NCBI GenBank assembly: GCA_007644065.1
Contig: VJWN01000012.1
Location: 485,758 to 549,757 of the forward strand
Length of the DNA stretch: 64,000 nt
Source: Margaritispora aquatica
Lineage: Eukaryota > Ascomycota > Leotiomycetes > Helotiales > Discinellaceae
Reading direction: 5' to 3'
This document shows positions 34,424-47,231 of the stretch, one piece after another. Under the pieces are notes generated by a model. The model saw only the letters and a program-made list of their open reading frames with translations, did not search any database and was not told where the DNA came from. Position 1 is the first letter of the stretch. Each line of letters opens with the position of its first letter. The position numbers and the translations under genes were made by a program.

Positions 34424-36004
34424 ATAAGGTGATACCTAGGTACTTATCGTACTTCAGGGATGGATAAAGATATGATGTAAGATAGGAGGGGTAAGTCTAT
34501 ACGAATGCCTTCTTTTCTACCCCACATTGAGGCATACAGGAACTTGAGTAAATAACCAGCTTCGAAGCCCGACCATTATTCGGGTTTAGATCTAGAATAA
34601 AGTAGAAATGTACAAATACTACCATAAGTCGAAGCTTATTCCCAGATTTTGAACACTTTCGAAGTCATAATGAAGGTATATCGGCGCATCAAGCGGATCG
34701 CAAACAATCACGGTGAAGCTTTGATATAGGGTGGGGTCATGCACCAATACGAACTAAACGGTCAAAAGGTACCAAGAACTGATTCGGCCATTTTCAAGTT
34801 CCTGAGAAGATGTGGTTGGTTTGTAGTGGGGTTGTCCACACTCTCAGCAGGACATTCAAGAACAAAAATCCTGAACCATTCTCCATGTGGTAATGACCGA
34901 CAGGACAAATATAAAATCAATAACCATATTTCGGATTCGCGATCAGATCTGTAGCTGATTGCGAGGGGAAGATACAAGGTTCTAGATAGGCAGACGCATG
35001 GCAATCGCTTGCTGATCTCTGTGGAGTGGGATGAACCGAGAGCAAAACAGGGGGGTCGGATCACGTGGAAAGTATTCGGTACGGAGGTACCTGATTTCCC
35101 CTGAATTTCTGGTCTCGCACATGCGATTCGCACCACCAAAACCTAAACATCCTCGGCAATTTCCCCCTGTCTCACACTCGCTCGCCAACCAAGATTCTAT
35201 AATCTTGCAACCACAAACACTTCACCACCATCCAAGCTACACCATCGTCACTCACAACTCAGCCCCAGCCGGCTGTCCTCCCTGCCCCCCTTGCACAATT
35301 GGACAAATGCCGGACTGCCAAATCTGCACCGTGACCTGCTCTATGCTGCCAGAGGTCACGTCTCGCAGCCCTGAGCCCCTCTCGCGAGACACATCACGCC
35401 GCTGATTTGGCGGTGTTGTGCAGCTTCGGGCAGGTGGTTCGTTGATTGTCTATATTGCGAGTGCAATTATGGAATTGTGGTTGGCAGCTGTGAGGTCTTG
35501 TCCCAGTTTACGCTTCTCTTTTGTCGGCAGATCTTTCTTTTTGGAGTGCCATCACCGATGGTTGCCACTCTTGAGCTTAATGTTTTTGGGGAGTTCTCTG
35601 TGCATGTCGATTTGGGAGCGATGCAAGGCCGGATTGAGAGCTCGTAATTGGTAATTCCGCATGCACAAGTGTAGAGGCGAATGCGTAGTTTGTCTGGCGA
35701 ATGCGAATTTGAATCTGAATGCCCAGTGGCAGCTCTTGAGCTCAGAATGAGGTAGCAATCGCCAATGCGAAAGCGAAGTTGAGAATAAAGCAAGATCTAT
35801 GGTGGAGGTGGAGATGGATGGATGGATGGATGGCTGGATGGCTGGTGGAGGGTTCGATAAGATTTGGTCCCACGTAGGACGGTTGTCTCTCCACCAAGCA
35901 ATGCTTAATTATGAAGAAAGCTATATGATGAGGACGTTGTTCCCCTTTTTAGGTCCTAGTTTCTCCATCGATTGCCAGAATCTTTGGTGCCGTTCATCAT
36001 CATT
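34424..36004. other. Intergenic region with GGAT simple repeat
   Basis: Contains a (GGAT)n/(GGCT) tract at about 35812-35845 and the promoter of the ceramidase. Frames on both strands are short and look non-coding. No RNA gene recognised. Confidence 0.4.
35812..35850. repeat. (GGAT)n simple repeat
   Basis: Tandem GGAT units interrupted by GGCT, about 160 bp upstream of the ceramidase start. Confidence 0.85.
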
Positions 36005-38754
36005 ATGCTTCCGTTTCAAAATCAGCAGCAGTATGAGGCTCTTCTCTCTGAAGAGGAAAAGGTACATGATGTTCCTACACGGAGCAAGGGTTCAAGATGG
36101 GGGAAGATCTTAGTTCCGGTCTTCTTGTCTTTCTTGGCTCTCTCTGCTGTCCTCACTTATGTTGGCAATCGTGGTTTGGTCCGTTACCCAGCGGCATCAA
36201 CGCCTACTGTCAAGCATGAAGAGCACTCCGAGAAAGCAGCTCAAGCTCATGCTGAGGAATACCTCTCGAGGGCAACTGGTCAACAGTATCTCCTTGGTGT
36301 AGGAAAGGCAGATATCACTGGGTATGCACCACCTCTAAGCATCTCCAATATGATCTCAATTGACGAAACACAGACCAATTGTCGAGCTTAATCTCATGGG
36401 ATATGCATCCCTCCCTCAAATTGGTACAGGTCTCCGACAGCGGTAAGCGAAAATGATGCGCAAATTTCGAATATTTTCTAACATCCCCAGTCTCTACTCC
36501 CGAGCCTTCATTTTCGGCAGTCTTACCGACCCCAATGCCCGATTTGTTTACACGGTCTTAGATATTGCTATGGGAGACACTGGCATCCGTTATGGGATAT
36601 TGGCTGCTCTCGCTGCTTCGGGATCAAACTACACCATGTACAACCAGAGCAATGTCGCCATCACTGGCACGCATTCGCACTCTGGTCCTGGTGGATGGTT
36701 GAACTATTTGCTTCCTCAGGTTACTAATCTCGGTGTTGATCCTCAGTCTTACCAGGCTATTGTTGATGTGAGTTGCCCTTTCTCATGTTTATTCCGTGCA
36801 GTGCTGATTATGTGCGCAGGGTACAGTTTTGTCCATCAAGAGAGCGCATGCTAGTCTTGCTCCGGGTTATCTCACTTATGGTGATACCAATGTCACGAAT
36901 GCGAACATCAATCGGAGTATCTGGGCATACAATGCGAACCCTGCTGCCGAGAGAGCTCTGTATGCCTCAACCGTTGACACTACTCTCACTATGTTGAGAT
37001 TCCAACGTGCTTCAGATGGAAAGAACACTGGGGTTCTTGGCTGGCATAGGTGAGAACGCTTCCCAATATCAAACCGATTCTATCGACTAACGATTCAGTG
37101 TGCATGGTACCTCGATGTTGGAAAACAACACCCATGTAACAGGAGGCAAGTCATTTACCCGGCATAGGGGCTCGCAACTGACTCGAACATAGACAACAAG
37201 GGTGTGACTTCATACCTTTTTGAGAAAGCCATGTTGACAGATACCACTGCTGCGACTGGGTTTGTTGCTGCTTTTAGTCAATCGAGTGTCGGAGACACCA
37301 CTCCAAATGTGCTTGGCGCATACTGTGATGATGGGACGAATGTGGAGTGTGGATCTACTATCCACAGCACTTGCGCTGATGGGACTGCAGCTAATTGCCA
37401 TGGAAGAGGTATGTTTGATGCCTCTCATGCTGAATTTAATGCTAACTTAAATAGGTCCGAAATACCAAAAGCTTGATCTGGGTGTATCTAGTTGCTATGA
37501 GCTCGGCACGAGAGTATATACCAGTGCCAAGTCACTTTATGTATGTCCTCCCTATCTCTCGCTTAGGCATCAACTCACACATTTAGGACACGATGAGCAC
37601 AGTAGGAACAGCCGTCTCAGACCCAAGCGTAAAGTTCTACCACGTACGTCATTCTCCATCCTCCCAAAACCAAATGCAACACTAACACTCCGAACCAGAC
37701 CTTCCAAAACATGTCCTACTACAACTTCGCCCTCCCTAATGGCACCAAAGTACAAACCTGCCCCGCAGCAATGGGCTACGGCTTCGCAGGCGGAACCACT
37801 GACGGCCCCGGCGCAGCGGACTTCATCCAAGGTAACAACAACTCGCAATCGCAAAACCCGCTTTGGGTCGCCGTGTCTGGTGCCCTCACCACACCCTCAG
37901 CAAAGCAAGTAGCGTGCCAATCACCCAAGCCCATCCTCCTCGATACAGGCGAGATGACCTGGCCATACGCCTGGGCTCCAAACATCGTAGACGTGCAATC
38001 CTTCCGCGTCGGCCAATTCATCATCATCCTCTCGCCGTCCGAACCAACGACCATGGTCGGCCGCCGCTGGAAAGCCGCCGTCTCTGCCGCTGCTATCGCG
38101 GCCAAACTCACGACTGCGACGCCAAAAGTCGTGCTCGGTGCTCCGGCAAACACTTACGCCCATTATGTTACTACGCCAGAGGAATACGCTGTTCAGCGGT
38201 ATGAGGGCGGTAGTACCGTCTACGGTCAGTGGATGAGCCACGCTTACATGGAGCTCTCGACCAAATATATCGGTTACCTCTCATCCACCAACACTTCGCA
38301 GCCCGCTCAAGGCGTCATGCCACCAAACAACATCGCAGGCTCCCTCTCGTTCATCACAGGCATCGCATGGGACTCGCCTTGGATCGGGTATTCCTTCGGC
38401 TCCGTGCTCACGCAGCCTTTAGCGACATACAAGATCGGCGCCGTGGTGAACGCCACGTTCGTCGCAGCCGATCCGCGGAACAACCTCAGGCTCGAGGGCA
38501 CGTACGCGGCTGTGCAGCAACTGGTGAGCGGGAAGTGGACGACGGTGCGAGACGATAGCGATTGGTTCCTGGTCTTGACGTGGACGAGGGATAACTCGCT
38601 CATTGGGAGCAGTCATGTTGATATCAGCTGGGAGACGGAGAGTTATGCGGTCGCGGGCACGTATCGCATCGTGTATAATGGCGATAGTAAGCAATTGGGT
38701 GGTAAGATTACCGCGTTTACGGCGTATAGTGGGAATTTTACTTTGACTGCTTGA
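36005..38754 (+). CDS. Neutral/alkaline ceramidase
   Basis: Hydrolyses ceramide to sphingosine and fatty acid. Nine exons: 36005-36321, 36374-36442, 36491-36767, 36820-37049, 37099-37145, 37193-37408, 37455-37540, 37587-37643 and 37699-38754; 784 residues. The start MLPFQNQQQYEALLSEEEK is followed by a transmembrane anchor (ILVPVFLSFLALSAVLTYVG) instead of a cleavable signal, implying a type II membrane protein. Conserved motifs: YLLGVGKADITGP, NLMGYA, RAFIFG, ITGTHSHSGPGGW (zinc-binding HxH), GWHSVHGTSM, and the nucleophile motif, here SVGDTTPNVLGAYC, where bacterial and human enzymes have GDVSPN. The C-terminal domain includes GEMTWPYAWAP and ends SGNFTLTA. The intron after GTAACAGGAG is GC-AG type (GCAAGT donor at 37146), needed to join HVTG to DNKGVTSY. 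Family call is firm. Confidence 0.92.
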
Positions 38755-39283
38755 GCGGGGTGTGTGATGCGTGGGAGGACCTTGGGATATGGGATATGGT
38801 TATGGTGTTGAGTTAGCGATGCTATTGTTTATATTGATGCTAATGGAGTTTGAAATTCTATGTGTTCTTTTACAAGGCAGTGCTTCCATTGAATCTGATC
38901 GTCAGCTGAGGTTGTGTCAAATGTGAAAATGGTGCCTGTGAGTTGGAAAGAAATATAATATAATGGGTAATATATAAAAGAAAATCCTCTAATACTTATT
39001 GACAACTATACTTGGAGAATGGTATGTTCATATATATACGGGGCTAGTTAACTGGAGTTAGGGATTTACTAGCATAATCTAAGTGTTTGAACCATAATAA
39101 GAGGACTAGGTTGTTATATGCCTTTGCGTTGAAAAAGTCAACATTAGTGCGACTCCTCCAAGATCGAGTTAGTTAGGCATTGAGGCGGAGTTTTTATATG
39201 GCCTTACCAGCACCAAGCTGCTCAGTTCACTTTCCGTCACTTTGTGATATCTGCAGAACAGTAAATGATCAGAAAATCTCCAT
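38755..39283. other. Intergenic, convergent 3' flanks
   Basis: Between the 3' ends of the ceramidase (+) and HGH1 (-). AT-rich stretch near 38948-39070. Nothing else supported. Confidence 0.4.
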
Positions 39284-40645
39284 TTACACCTCCGTTATCT
39301 GATCATCATCATCCTCGTCTTCCTGTTCTATCTGTGCCCAGCTGCCCTTCCCGGGCATAGCCTGAGGATGATCAAACTGCTTTTTCGGCGCCTGTTTTAA
39401 CCTCTTCATTCCCGAACCGACCTTCTCGCCACCTTCTTCGTCACGCATGAGCACCTGGACGAGTCTTTCGCACGCTTCCCTCACATCTTCGTTTTCGGTG
39501 TGTAAATGTGTTTCCCGAATAATGGGGTACACTTTCACCTCGCGTAACCTATCTCGTCCTAATCGTGTTGTTGTTAAGAGCATAAGCGTCTCCACGTGTG
39601 TTTGGATGATTGAATGGTCTGAGTCTCGTCGCTTGTCCGGTGGCAGGAGTTGCAAATCTGGAAGCATGTCTAACGAGTCCTCCTCATCGAACTCCTCATT
39701 TCCAGTGATTGGTAGTAACAGGTATGGTAGAAGATTGATTTCATCTTCGTCAATCAACTCTGAATGTGAATCAATCTCAAATGCAACATTCTTGATTGTG
39801 GAAGCGACTCCTTTCCTCCTGATATCTGACTTGTGTTCGGTAAAGACAATAAGCTTTGTCAGTGGAACTACGCCGTCGTATTCCTGCTTCGTCAGGAAGT
39901 ATTGACGACCTTCCTCATGCTTGGCTAGATCAGCGAACAGATATGATAGGTAATCAAAGTCTGCTGCTTTGTTGTATGTCCCATCCGCACCCTTGACGAA
40001 GAGGTCGAGTAGTTGATCGATAGCGCGGTTATTTGAGGCCAACTTCTCCGGTGCAGGTTTCTCCACCGTCAAGATATCTTTCAGTTCATCCCATTTCGCT
40101 AGATTTGCTAGGAGCATGGATAATAGGTTGGCATTTGGCTCATCGGGGTTCTGATGTCGGAGGCAAAGTCAGCAGGACATAAGGCGCAAGTCAACTCCAT
40201 AGACCAGACTCACGGTCAATCGACCAAGTAATGTCTGAACGAACTCCTTGTCTGCGGCAAGATTCTGGAGGATATCTCGGTCTGTTGAAAGGTTTATAAG
40301 AATTGTGATGGCATCTTTGGCGATTTGCTTGGTAGGATTAGCCGAGGGTTTCCAAAGCGACCAGGACAGCCACGGACCTTGTAATCCCGTATTAAAATCT
40401 TGAGGTCTTTGACAGGCAGCAGCTCGTTTGTCTTGAAAATTGTCGGCTGAGATATTGAGTATGGCACAAGATTCTCAACAGCTGGCGCAAGTTAGGGCTT
40501 ATGGTCACTTTTTGGCGGGGTTGTTACTTACCAAGCTGTCGGACTTGGGTATTTCCATGTGACACAAAGTCTACGAGCTGGCAGTATATTAGCAGATATA
40601 TCTTTGGCGATTCTGCCAACTCACTTGTTCTAAATCTGTTGGCAT
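39284..40645 (-). CDS. HGH1: HGH1/FAM203 ARM-repeat protein (eEF2-folding cochaperone)
   Basis: Hgh1 assists folding of translation elongation factor 2 together with TRiC and Hsp90 in yeast. Five exons, 40645-40625 (21 nt), 40577-40532, 40481-40378, 40327-40214 and 40150-39284, give 383 residues. Reading: MPTDLEQ, then LVDFVSHGNTQVRQL, AVENLVPYSISQ, TNELLPVKDLKILIRDYK, QIAKDAITILINLSTD, then NPDEPNANLLSMLLANLAKW. The C-terminal half carries the HGH1-specific region (RRKGVASTIKNVAFEIDSH, LLPYLLLPITGNEEFDEED) and the helix KVYPIIRETHLHTENEDVRE. Intron 3 has a GTCCGT donor and CTAAT branch point. Length equals yeast and fungal Hgh1. The acidic C-terminal tail is ordinary for the family. It diverges from the P450 gene across about 0.8 kb. 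Confidence 0.92.
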
Positions 40646-41470
40646 TGTGGGTGTATTATCCTGTTGTTGTCACTATTAAATTCATCACTACAAAGAAATA
40701 ATTTTGGAGGGGTCGACAGATCCGGCTTGGTTCGGCAATTCTGCCACTTCTTACCGACATCAAGAACACCGAATTTCTTGGCAATCATCATCCAGTACTT
40801 ATGTAATCTTCTTACCTCACCTTGCCTTAGGTCTCTTTCGATTTCTATACATTCCCACCAAAACTTCACGACACTTGACAAGAAATAAATTCATACAATT
40901 CATCCTCAAACCAAGCCAATGACCTCTATGATGTTCAAATGCCTACGTCCCGTCCACGGAACTCACTTGTTATGCTCCAGGCTTACCTACCTCACCAATA
41001 CCTCGTTCGAGTTCGTAAACACAAAACAGTGTTTCGAGAAATCCTTTCAACGAGAATAGGCTATCTAGGACCACTATCCATATTTGATTCAGATCTGACA
41101 AAGCCTCCACAATTTGCTTCCCTCAGCCTTGGGTTTGACCGCTCTCAACTTATCGGATGGAAAGTGGCTTATGTGAGATGGCGTGGATCGTCTGGGTTGC
41201 CAGCAGAACCATGTCAAATTGTACGAATTGAAATGCTTCAATTCCTCAACCCTCTCAGCTCAGCTTCGGCTTACTCGATTTGTTACCATGTCGCACCAAC
41301 AATTCCATATGCCTCCTTGGCTGAGGCTCAAATATTGTGTTCTTTTATCTCAGCCATAATTCTTTTTTCTTCTTCTCCTCTTACAATTTTTTTCCTGGTA
41401 TTGAGTTGAGTGTCCATCCCTCAAGTGCTGTATTTTTCTGGCATCAAAGATATTCATAAAATTGAGCAAG
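40646..41470. other. Divergent intergenic region between HGH1 and the P450
   Basis: Shared upstream region. A 156-codon plus-strand frame (40939-41409) has no recognisable domain and a composition unlike the neighbours; I treat it as chance or leader sequence. No RNA gene found. Confidence 0.4.
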
Positions 41471-43304
41471 ATGCCACAAGTAGTGACTCTTTGTCTGGGG
41501 GTGATGTCAACAAGTTTGGCTGCGGCACTTCTGGGCCAGTGTTCTCAAAGCCCATTATCATACTCCAAAGTCGCTATTCTAGGGCTGTTCTTCTTCTTGC
41601 CATTGCAATTCATTTGGTCTTTCATACTTCTTCCAAATTATTTCAGTCCTCTTTTGAAACTTCCGTCAGCACCGGTAAGCTACTCTCCCAACTTCTTTCA
41701 ACTTCCCCTGACTTTCCAAGCGAACACCGGGACTCGCTGGGTTCCTGAAGCCGAAGACTGCAAATGAAGCATTGGAATGGATAGACACGATTCCAAATGA
41801 AGGGTACATTCGGTACCTGGATTTCTTGAACACGGAAACGATCACCCTGACCGAGCCAAGGATGATAGCCGACTTTCTTGGGGCAGGGAAGGCATACCAC
41901 TTCATTAAAACACCTAGACTACGGAGGATACTCGAGAGACTTTTAGGCCATGGACTCGTCACGACAGAGGGCGCTATCCACAAGGTAATCTCATTCATCT
42001 TATACGAGCATTCGTCACTCATCTGAATCAGGTTCAACGAAAGAATCTCATTCCAGCGTTCAATGTTAAAATTATCCGTGGATTGCATGGTTTCTTCTGG
42101 TCGAAAGCTTCAGAAATGACTGCACTCATCAAGGAAGAGATAATCGCTAACAGCAAGATCTCGGGAAATCCATCTCCAGAGCTCAACATCGAGGATTGGG
42201 CTGGCCGTGTATCTCTTGACATTATTGGTCAAGCTGGATTTGGTTCTGACTTTTCCGCTTTGCAAAATCCCAACACACCTCTCAACACTTCCTATAGAGC
42301 CGCATTCACACCAGATGGAAGCTCCAAAATGGTGTTCTTGTTTACCTTACTAACCTCTCCCGCATTCGTCAACTTGTTTCCTATCAAGCGGAACCAAACA
42401 ATCCAAGATGGCGTGGTCGCTGTAACAGCCTTTATTAAGAATCTGATTGACGAGCGCAAGCGACAAATCTTTCTCAATGTTGATGATCTGGAATATGAGA
42501 AGAAGACAAGCCAAGGTGATATTATTAGTGTAGCAATGCAAAGCAAAGTCTTTGATACTGATGCCTTGGTTGATCAATCAAAGACTCTACTTGGAGCCGG
42601 TCATGAGACGTATGTCCAAGTTCTTCTCCCTGAAGCCTACACTAACATCACGCAGCTCATCTGGTGCCGTGGCATTCGTTATCCATCTCCTATCTCAGCC
42701 TAGACATGTCGATATCCAACAGAAACTCCGAGCAGAAATCCGTGCCAACTTACCCAGTCCCAGTTCTGGCATACCAATTGATGCAGATATATTTGATCGA
42801 ATGCCGTACTTAGACGCAGTCAGCAAAGAAGCCATGCGCGTTCTGCCTCCCATTCCCACTTTAGGAAGGATAGCTGCAGTCGACACTGACATCTGCGGCT
42901 TGAGGATTCCCAAAGGAACAAATGTGAAGGTGCATCCTTGGGCTGTCAACAAAGCGAAACATCTCTGGGGCGAAGATGCAAGAGAGTTCAAGCCAGAGAG
43001 GTGGCTTTCAGGGAAAGATGCTGCGAACGGTGGTGCTGAGCAGCTGGCTTATATGACGTTTGGGCATGGACCTAGAGGGTGTATTGGCAGAGGTGAGTTT
43101 CGTATTGAGTGTTGAAGTTAGGAGCTAATGATGGTAATAGGATTCGCTATCGCGGAGAACAAGGCACTTATTTCTGCACTGATTGGTAGTTTTGAGTTCA
43201 AGGCCATTCATGGATCGCTAGAGATTCCTGATATTGTGTTTGGAATCACGGCTAGGATTGTTGGAGGTCCGCAGGTTACTGCTTCGATTGTGGAAGGGTG
43301 GTAA
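41471..43304 (+). CDS. Cytochrome P450 monooxygenase
   Basis: Microsomal class II P450. Exons 41471-41674, 41721-41984, 42032-42609, 42656-43092 and 43141-43304 give 548 residues. The N-terminal anchor is ILGLFFFLPLQFIWSFILLP, preceded by a second hydrophobic stretch. Key motifs: I-helix LLGAGHETSS (AGxxT) built across the third splice junction, ExxR in SKEAMRVLPP, PERW in FKPERWLSG, and the haem loop FGHGPRGCIGRGFAIAE with the ligand Cys, formed across the last junction. All catalytic residues are present. The CYP family cannot be assigned by eye; the general architecture resembles fungal CYP3/CYP4-like fatty-acid or secondary-metabolite hydroxylases. It lies 650 bp upstream of a decarboxylase in the same direction, so joint function is possible but inferred. 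Confidence 0.93.
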
Positions 43305-43953
43305 TTGGAGTTGAAAAGGATGCAACGAGAGAACCAATAACTAGATACAGGATAGATATATAGACCTATAGACTATATCAAGTATTTTTTTGGGTCTTTG
43401 ACATGGCGTATGTAAGATCGCATTCTTGGAGAACATATGCGAATCAATGGGTGAAAACACGATTCAGATTGAGCAGCTCATCAGCCGAAAGTTTCGCTTT
43501 TCAAAAGTGTAAGCTTACATCCGTACCTACATCCTCACTACATCCGCATATCCTAGAGGATTCTAATTCCGATGCCAGAATGTCATGTCAACGCCTTTCC
43601 TATGCCAAGTTGACATGGTGTCCGGGTAAGTATGTTGAATAGGGCTCTCCGATTTGGTAGGCGGGTACTAGCAATCTAACCGAAATCTAACCGGCTGCTT
43701 ACCACGGCTTCATTCCGCGAAATTTTTATGGTGGGTTAATGTATGTCACATTGCACCACTAAGGACATTTACGTTTAACGGTTATATGTCATTGTGTCTA
43801 CGAGATTCGAATTGGAACCCGTCATGGTATTGCGGTGTACACTTACTATATATATAAATTGTTGATTCCTTTTCTCTTTGCTCTCCATATCCCACTCTCA
43901 ATAAACCCATTTACCACTCTCTTGATTCCCTGTCTCTACTTGGTCCCGGTATC
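43305..43953. other. Intergenic region between P450 and decarboxylase
   Basis: 3' flank of the P450 and promoter of the decarboxylase, including the TATA-like element listed separately. Confidence 0.4.
43844..43858 (+). promoter_or_regulatory. TATA-like element
   Basis: ACTATATATATAAAT lies about 100 nt upstream of the decarboxylase ATG, a plausible TATA-box distance, with a pyrimidine-rich leader between. Function is inferred from position only. Confidence 0.4.
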
Positions 43954-45786
43954 ATGGATTCCAAACAATTCAAAGAAGCCGCTGCTTCAGCAATAGACGA
44001 GAGTATGATCTCCTCACCTTCATGTAGAGAAACATAGCTAATGGCAAACAGTTACCAACTACTATGATACCATAGCAGACCGGAGAGTAGTCTCCAATGT
44101 CGAGCCGGGCTACCTTAAGAAACTCCTCCCCTCCGGACCGCCTCAAGATGGCGAGCCATGGGCAGATATCCAGAAGGATATAGAGTCCAAGATCATTCCG
44201 GGTCTTACACATTGGTAGGCTTCACTTTTTCAGTTTTTCGTGCTTTCCTACCACAAAACTAAAGAGACTAGGCAATCTCCAAAATTCATGGCTTTCTTTC
44301 CAGCCAATTCGTCCTATCCTGGGTATGTCCATCCCTAAAGATTCCATGACAATACTTCCAGGAGCCGAAAGTCTCAAGACTGCTTATGGGAGACTGTCCT
44401 AAGCCTTCAAGACTCTCTCAACCCTCTAACCACACACTAACAGAACCTAGAATGCTAGCAGAGCTCTACTCCTCGGCCTTCACTGCGCCAGCATTCAACT
44501 GGATCTGCTCCCCGGCCGTCACCGAGCTCGAGACCACCGTGCTAGACTGGCTCGCCAAACTCCTCAACTTGCCCGACTGCTACCTTTCGACCTCCCATGG
44601 CGGCGGCGTGATCCAAGGCTCCGCCTCTGAAGCAATCGTAACATCCATGGTCGCCGCGCGAGACAAGTATCTCCGAGAAACGACATCGCATCTCTCCGGC
44701 CTTGCTCTCGAAGATGCCATCGCCCACAAGCGCTCCAAGATCGTCGCGCTCGGTAGCGAAGCCGCGCACAGCTCTACCCAAAAAGCGGCTCAAATCGCAG
44801 GTGTTCGGTATCGCTCCATCCCTGTGACAGCGGAAGGTGAATACGCCCTCACGGGCGCGGCACTCGAAGCCGTGATCAAAGAATGCAAGGCTCAAGGTCT
44901 AGAGCCCTTCTTCCTCACCACCACGCTCGGTACGACAGCCACTTGTGCCGTCGACGACTTCGCTGCCATCGCTGCCACGCTGGCTATCCACGCCCCACCC
45001 AACAAGCCAGGCGAGATCTGGGTGCATGTCGACGCAGCCTACGCGGGCGCGGCACTCATCCTGCCAGAATACCAGCACCTAACCGCTTCCTTTGAGCATT
45101 TTCACTCCTTCGACATGAACATGCACAAATGGCTCCTCACGCCCTTTGACGCCTCATGCATGTTCGTCCGCAAGCGTAAGGATCTCGTTGATGCGCTGTC
45201 CATCATGCCTTCGTACCTGCGCAACGAGTTCTCGGAATCTGGACTCGTGACCGATTATCGCGACTGGCAGATCCCGCTTGGACGACGCTTTCGCAGTCTG
45301 AAGATCTGGTTTGTGATGCGCTCGTATGGTGTTAAGGGCTTGCAGAATCATGTTAGAGGACATATTCAGTTGGGAAACGTGTTTGCGGGGTTGATAAGAG
45401 GGAGGGGCGACCTTTTTGAGGTTTTTGTGAAGCCGGCTTTTGCGTTGACGGTGCTGAGGGTGAAAGCGAGTGAGGCAGAGGGGGAGGAGAGTGTGAAAGC
45501 GGGTGATGCTATCACGGAGCAGGTGTATGAATTGGTTAACAGCAGAGGGGAGATATACATCACTTCTAGCGTGGTGGGTGGGAAGTATGTCATCAGGGTT
45601 GTAAGTGGCAGCCCGGCAGCGGAGGAGAAGTATATTCGTAGGGCGTTCGAGATTTTAGTTGAAGCGGCAGAAGAAGTCAGGGGGAAGGCAAAGGGAGAGG
45701 TAAATGGGATTTTGCCTGGGGTGGTGGTTGATGGCAAGGGAGAAGGCGTTGGCGAAGTGGCGATTTTGAATGGTGCTGCAAAGTAG
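43954..45786 (+). CDS. Aromatic-L-amino-acid decarboxylase-like PLP enzyme (group II)
   Basis: PLP-dependent decarboxylase making aromatic amines such as tryptamine, tyramine or dopamine. Exons 43954-44002, 44052-44214, 44272-44322 and 44451-45786 give 532 residues. Motifs: YLKKLLPSGPPQDGEPW, SPKFMAFFPANSSYPGML (joined across introns), FNWICSPAVTELE, STSHGGGVIQGSASEA, HVDAAYAGAA with the PLP-binding Asp, and the Schiff-base Lys in FDMNMHKWLLTPFDASC. SYLRNEFSESGLVTDYRDWQ matches the flexible catalytic loop region. Intron 3 (128 nt) is larger than its neighbours. A C-terminal low-complexity extension (EEVRGKAKGEVNGILPG) exceeds the animal enzyme's usual length of about 480. The exact substrate is not readable. 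It may form a small metabolic unit with the upstream P450. Confidence 0.92.
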
Positions 45787-47231
45787 ATGAGCTAGAGGAG
45801 CGAAGATAGAGGCGAAGAATTAGAAGCATATATCAGGTGTAAATTTAGCCAAAAAGTGTCATTGGATCTTGGAAATTTTAGGATGCTTCAAAGACTAGGT
45901 AATCTTCTACAACAAAGCTCGCTTATTTACCCACCTTCTACAAGGCTCAGATGCAACTAACTTCAACCATAAGCTCCACCTGCACAACCAAAGCATGAAC
46001 ATCAACCATTACAAGCGAGCATGTTCTATGATACAGACTAGTTACAGATCTCTCAATGACTCACCGGAGCTGTTCATACGCATGTATGGTATGCTCGATC
46101 AGGGCTTTTGCCCTTTTCCCTGGTAGCATTATCTACACCCATACAATCAAGCCAAAGAACCTGGGGATGCGTGGTAACTCGTTTCTCACCTCTTAGCACA
46201 CCCACCTCACTCTCCCAGCCAGGGCAACTAGACCAAATCGCTCGCATCGAGTACCACTTAGATGGCAACGCGCAGGCATGTCTTGGGTCGTAACGGTCAT
46301 CAACCATGCTGAGGTACGTAGCTCGTTCTCCCTACGAGCGAGCTGGTCCAGATCAATCCACCTCAAGTTGTCTCACGCTTTGATATGCTCGATATAGAGC
46401 GGTCGCCAGCCTTCACCTCACGCCGCGATGAAGTTCTTCTTGCGACGGCGCCCTGTGTTGTAATGTTAAAAGGTGAAGACTTTCTATTTCGACATGTTGT
46501 ATCTAGAGGTGGGATGAGGTGGAGGTATCTGGCCAACGTCCTGTGATGGATAGAGTGGAGATTGCGATTTGTGATGGAGTGAGTGCATTGTTTGTCGGAA
46601 ATTTCGAAGATGTGTGGAGATATGAAGTTTTGTGGTTTTCTGTGGAGAACGATGAAAAACACAAGAGTTGAAGTGAACATGATTAGTTGGTACTATATAG
46701 AATTGATGATATCAAGGATAGACGTAGTTTAATGGATGCTGTGTCATATATTATCGGTATCATTTTCCAAGCTTGCTCCTTTAGGGAGACATCGTTCCTA
46801 CCTACTTAACTCCAAATTCAAGTTTGCTTTAATCAGCTTTACAACAACAAGGATCAATTTGCTAGTAGCCACAAGTCCTTCGTTTCCTGTATTGTGCAGT
46901 GATGCAATCACCTATCAAGAGTTTCTTCTCTATTTTTCGATTTGTACAAACCTGCTATCCTACACTAAACTTGGAAACTGCGATTTCCAATCTATGTAGC
47001 TATCCAGCGGTTTTTGTAGACTATTCAAATCAAAGCAAGTCAGACGTGACAGACATCTAATTTCACAAAACTTTCACGACGCTTGACAGAGCTAAGGAGC
47101 TTATAGTGCCTCTTTCTATATCGTAGTTTCTTATGCCCTTTACCATTCCTACCTAACTCAACATACTTGACACGAAGACGAAACTCTGACTCCCCTATTC
47201 TCAACCACGCCAGAACTTACAAAGCTCCACC
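45787..47231. other. Intergenic region (1.4 kb), convergent
   Basis: Between the 3' ends of the decarboxylase (+) and the orphan gene (-). Short frames only, none with a recognisable domain. No RNA gene or repeat supported. Confidence 0.4.

Noticed and set aside
40939..41409. 156-codon plus-strand frame upstream of the P450
   Set aside because: No recognisable domain, Ser/Leu-rich composition typical of random AT/CT-rich DNA, and no splice connection to the P450. Kept as intergenic.
43800..43830. Possible tRNA B-box-like GATTCGAATTGGAACC
   Set aside because: Neither strand offers a matching A box, acceptor stem or anticodon loop at the right distance.
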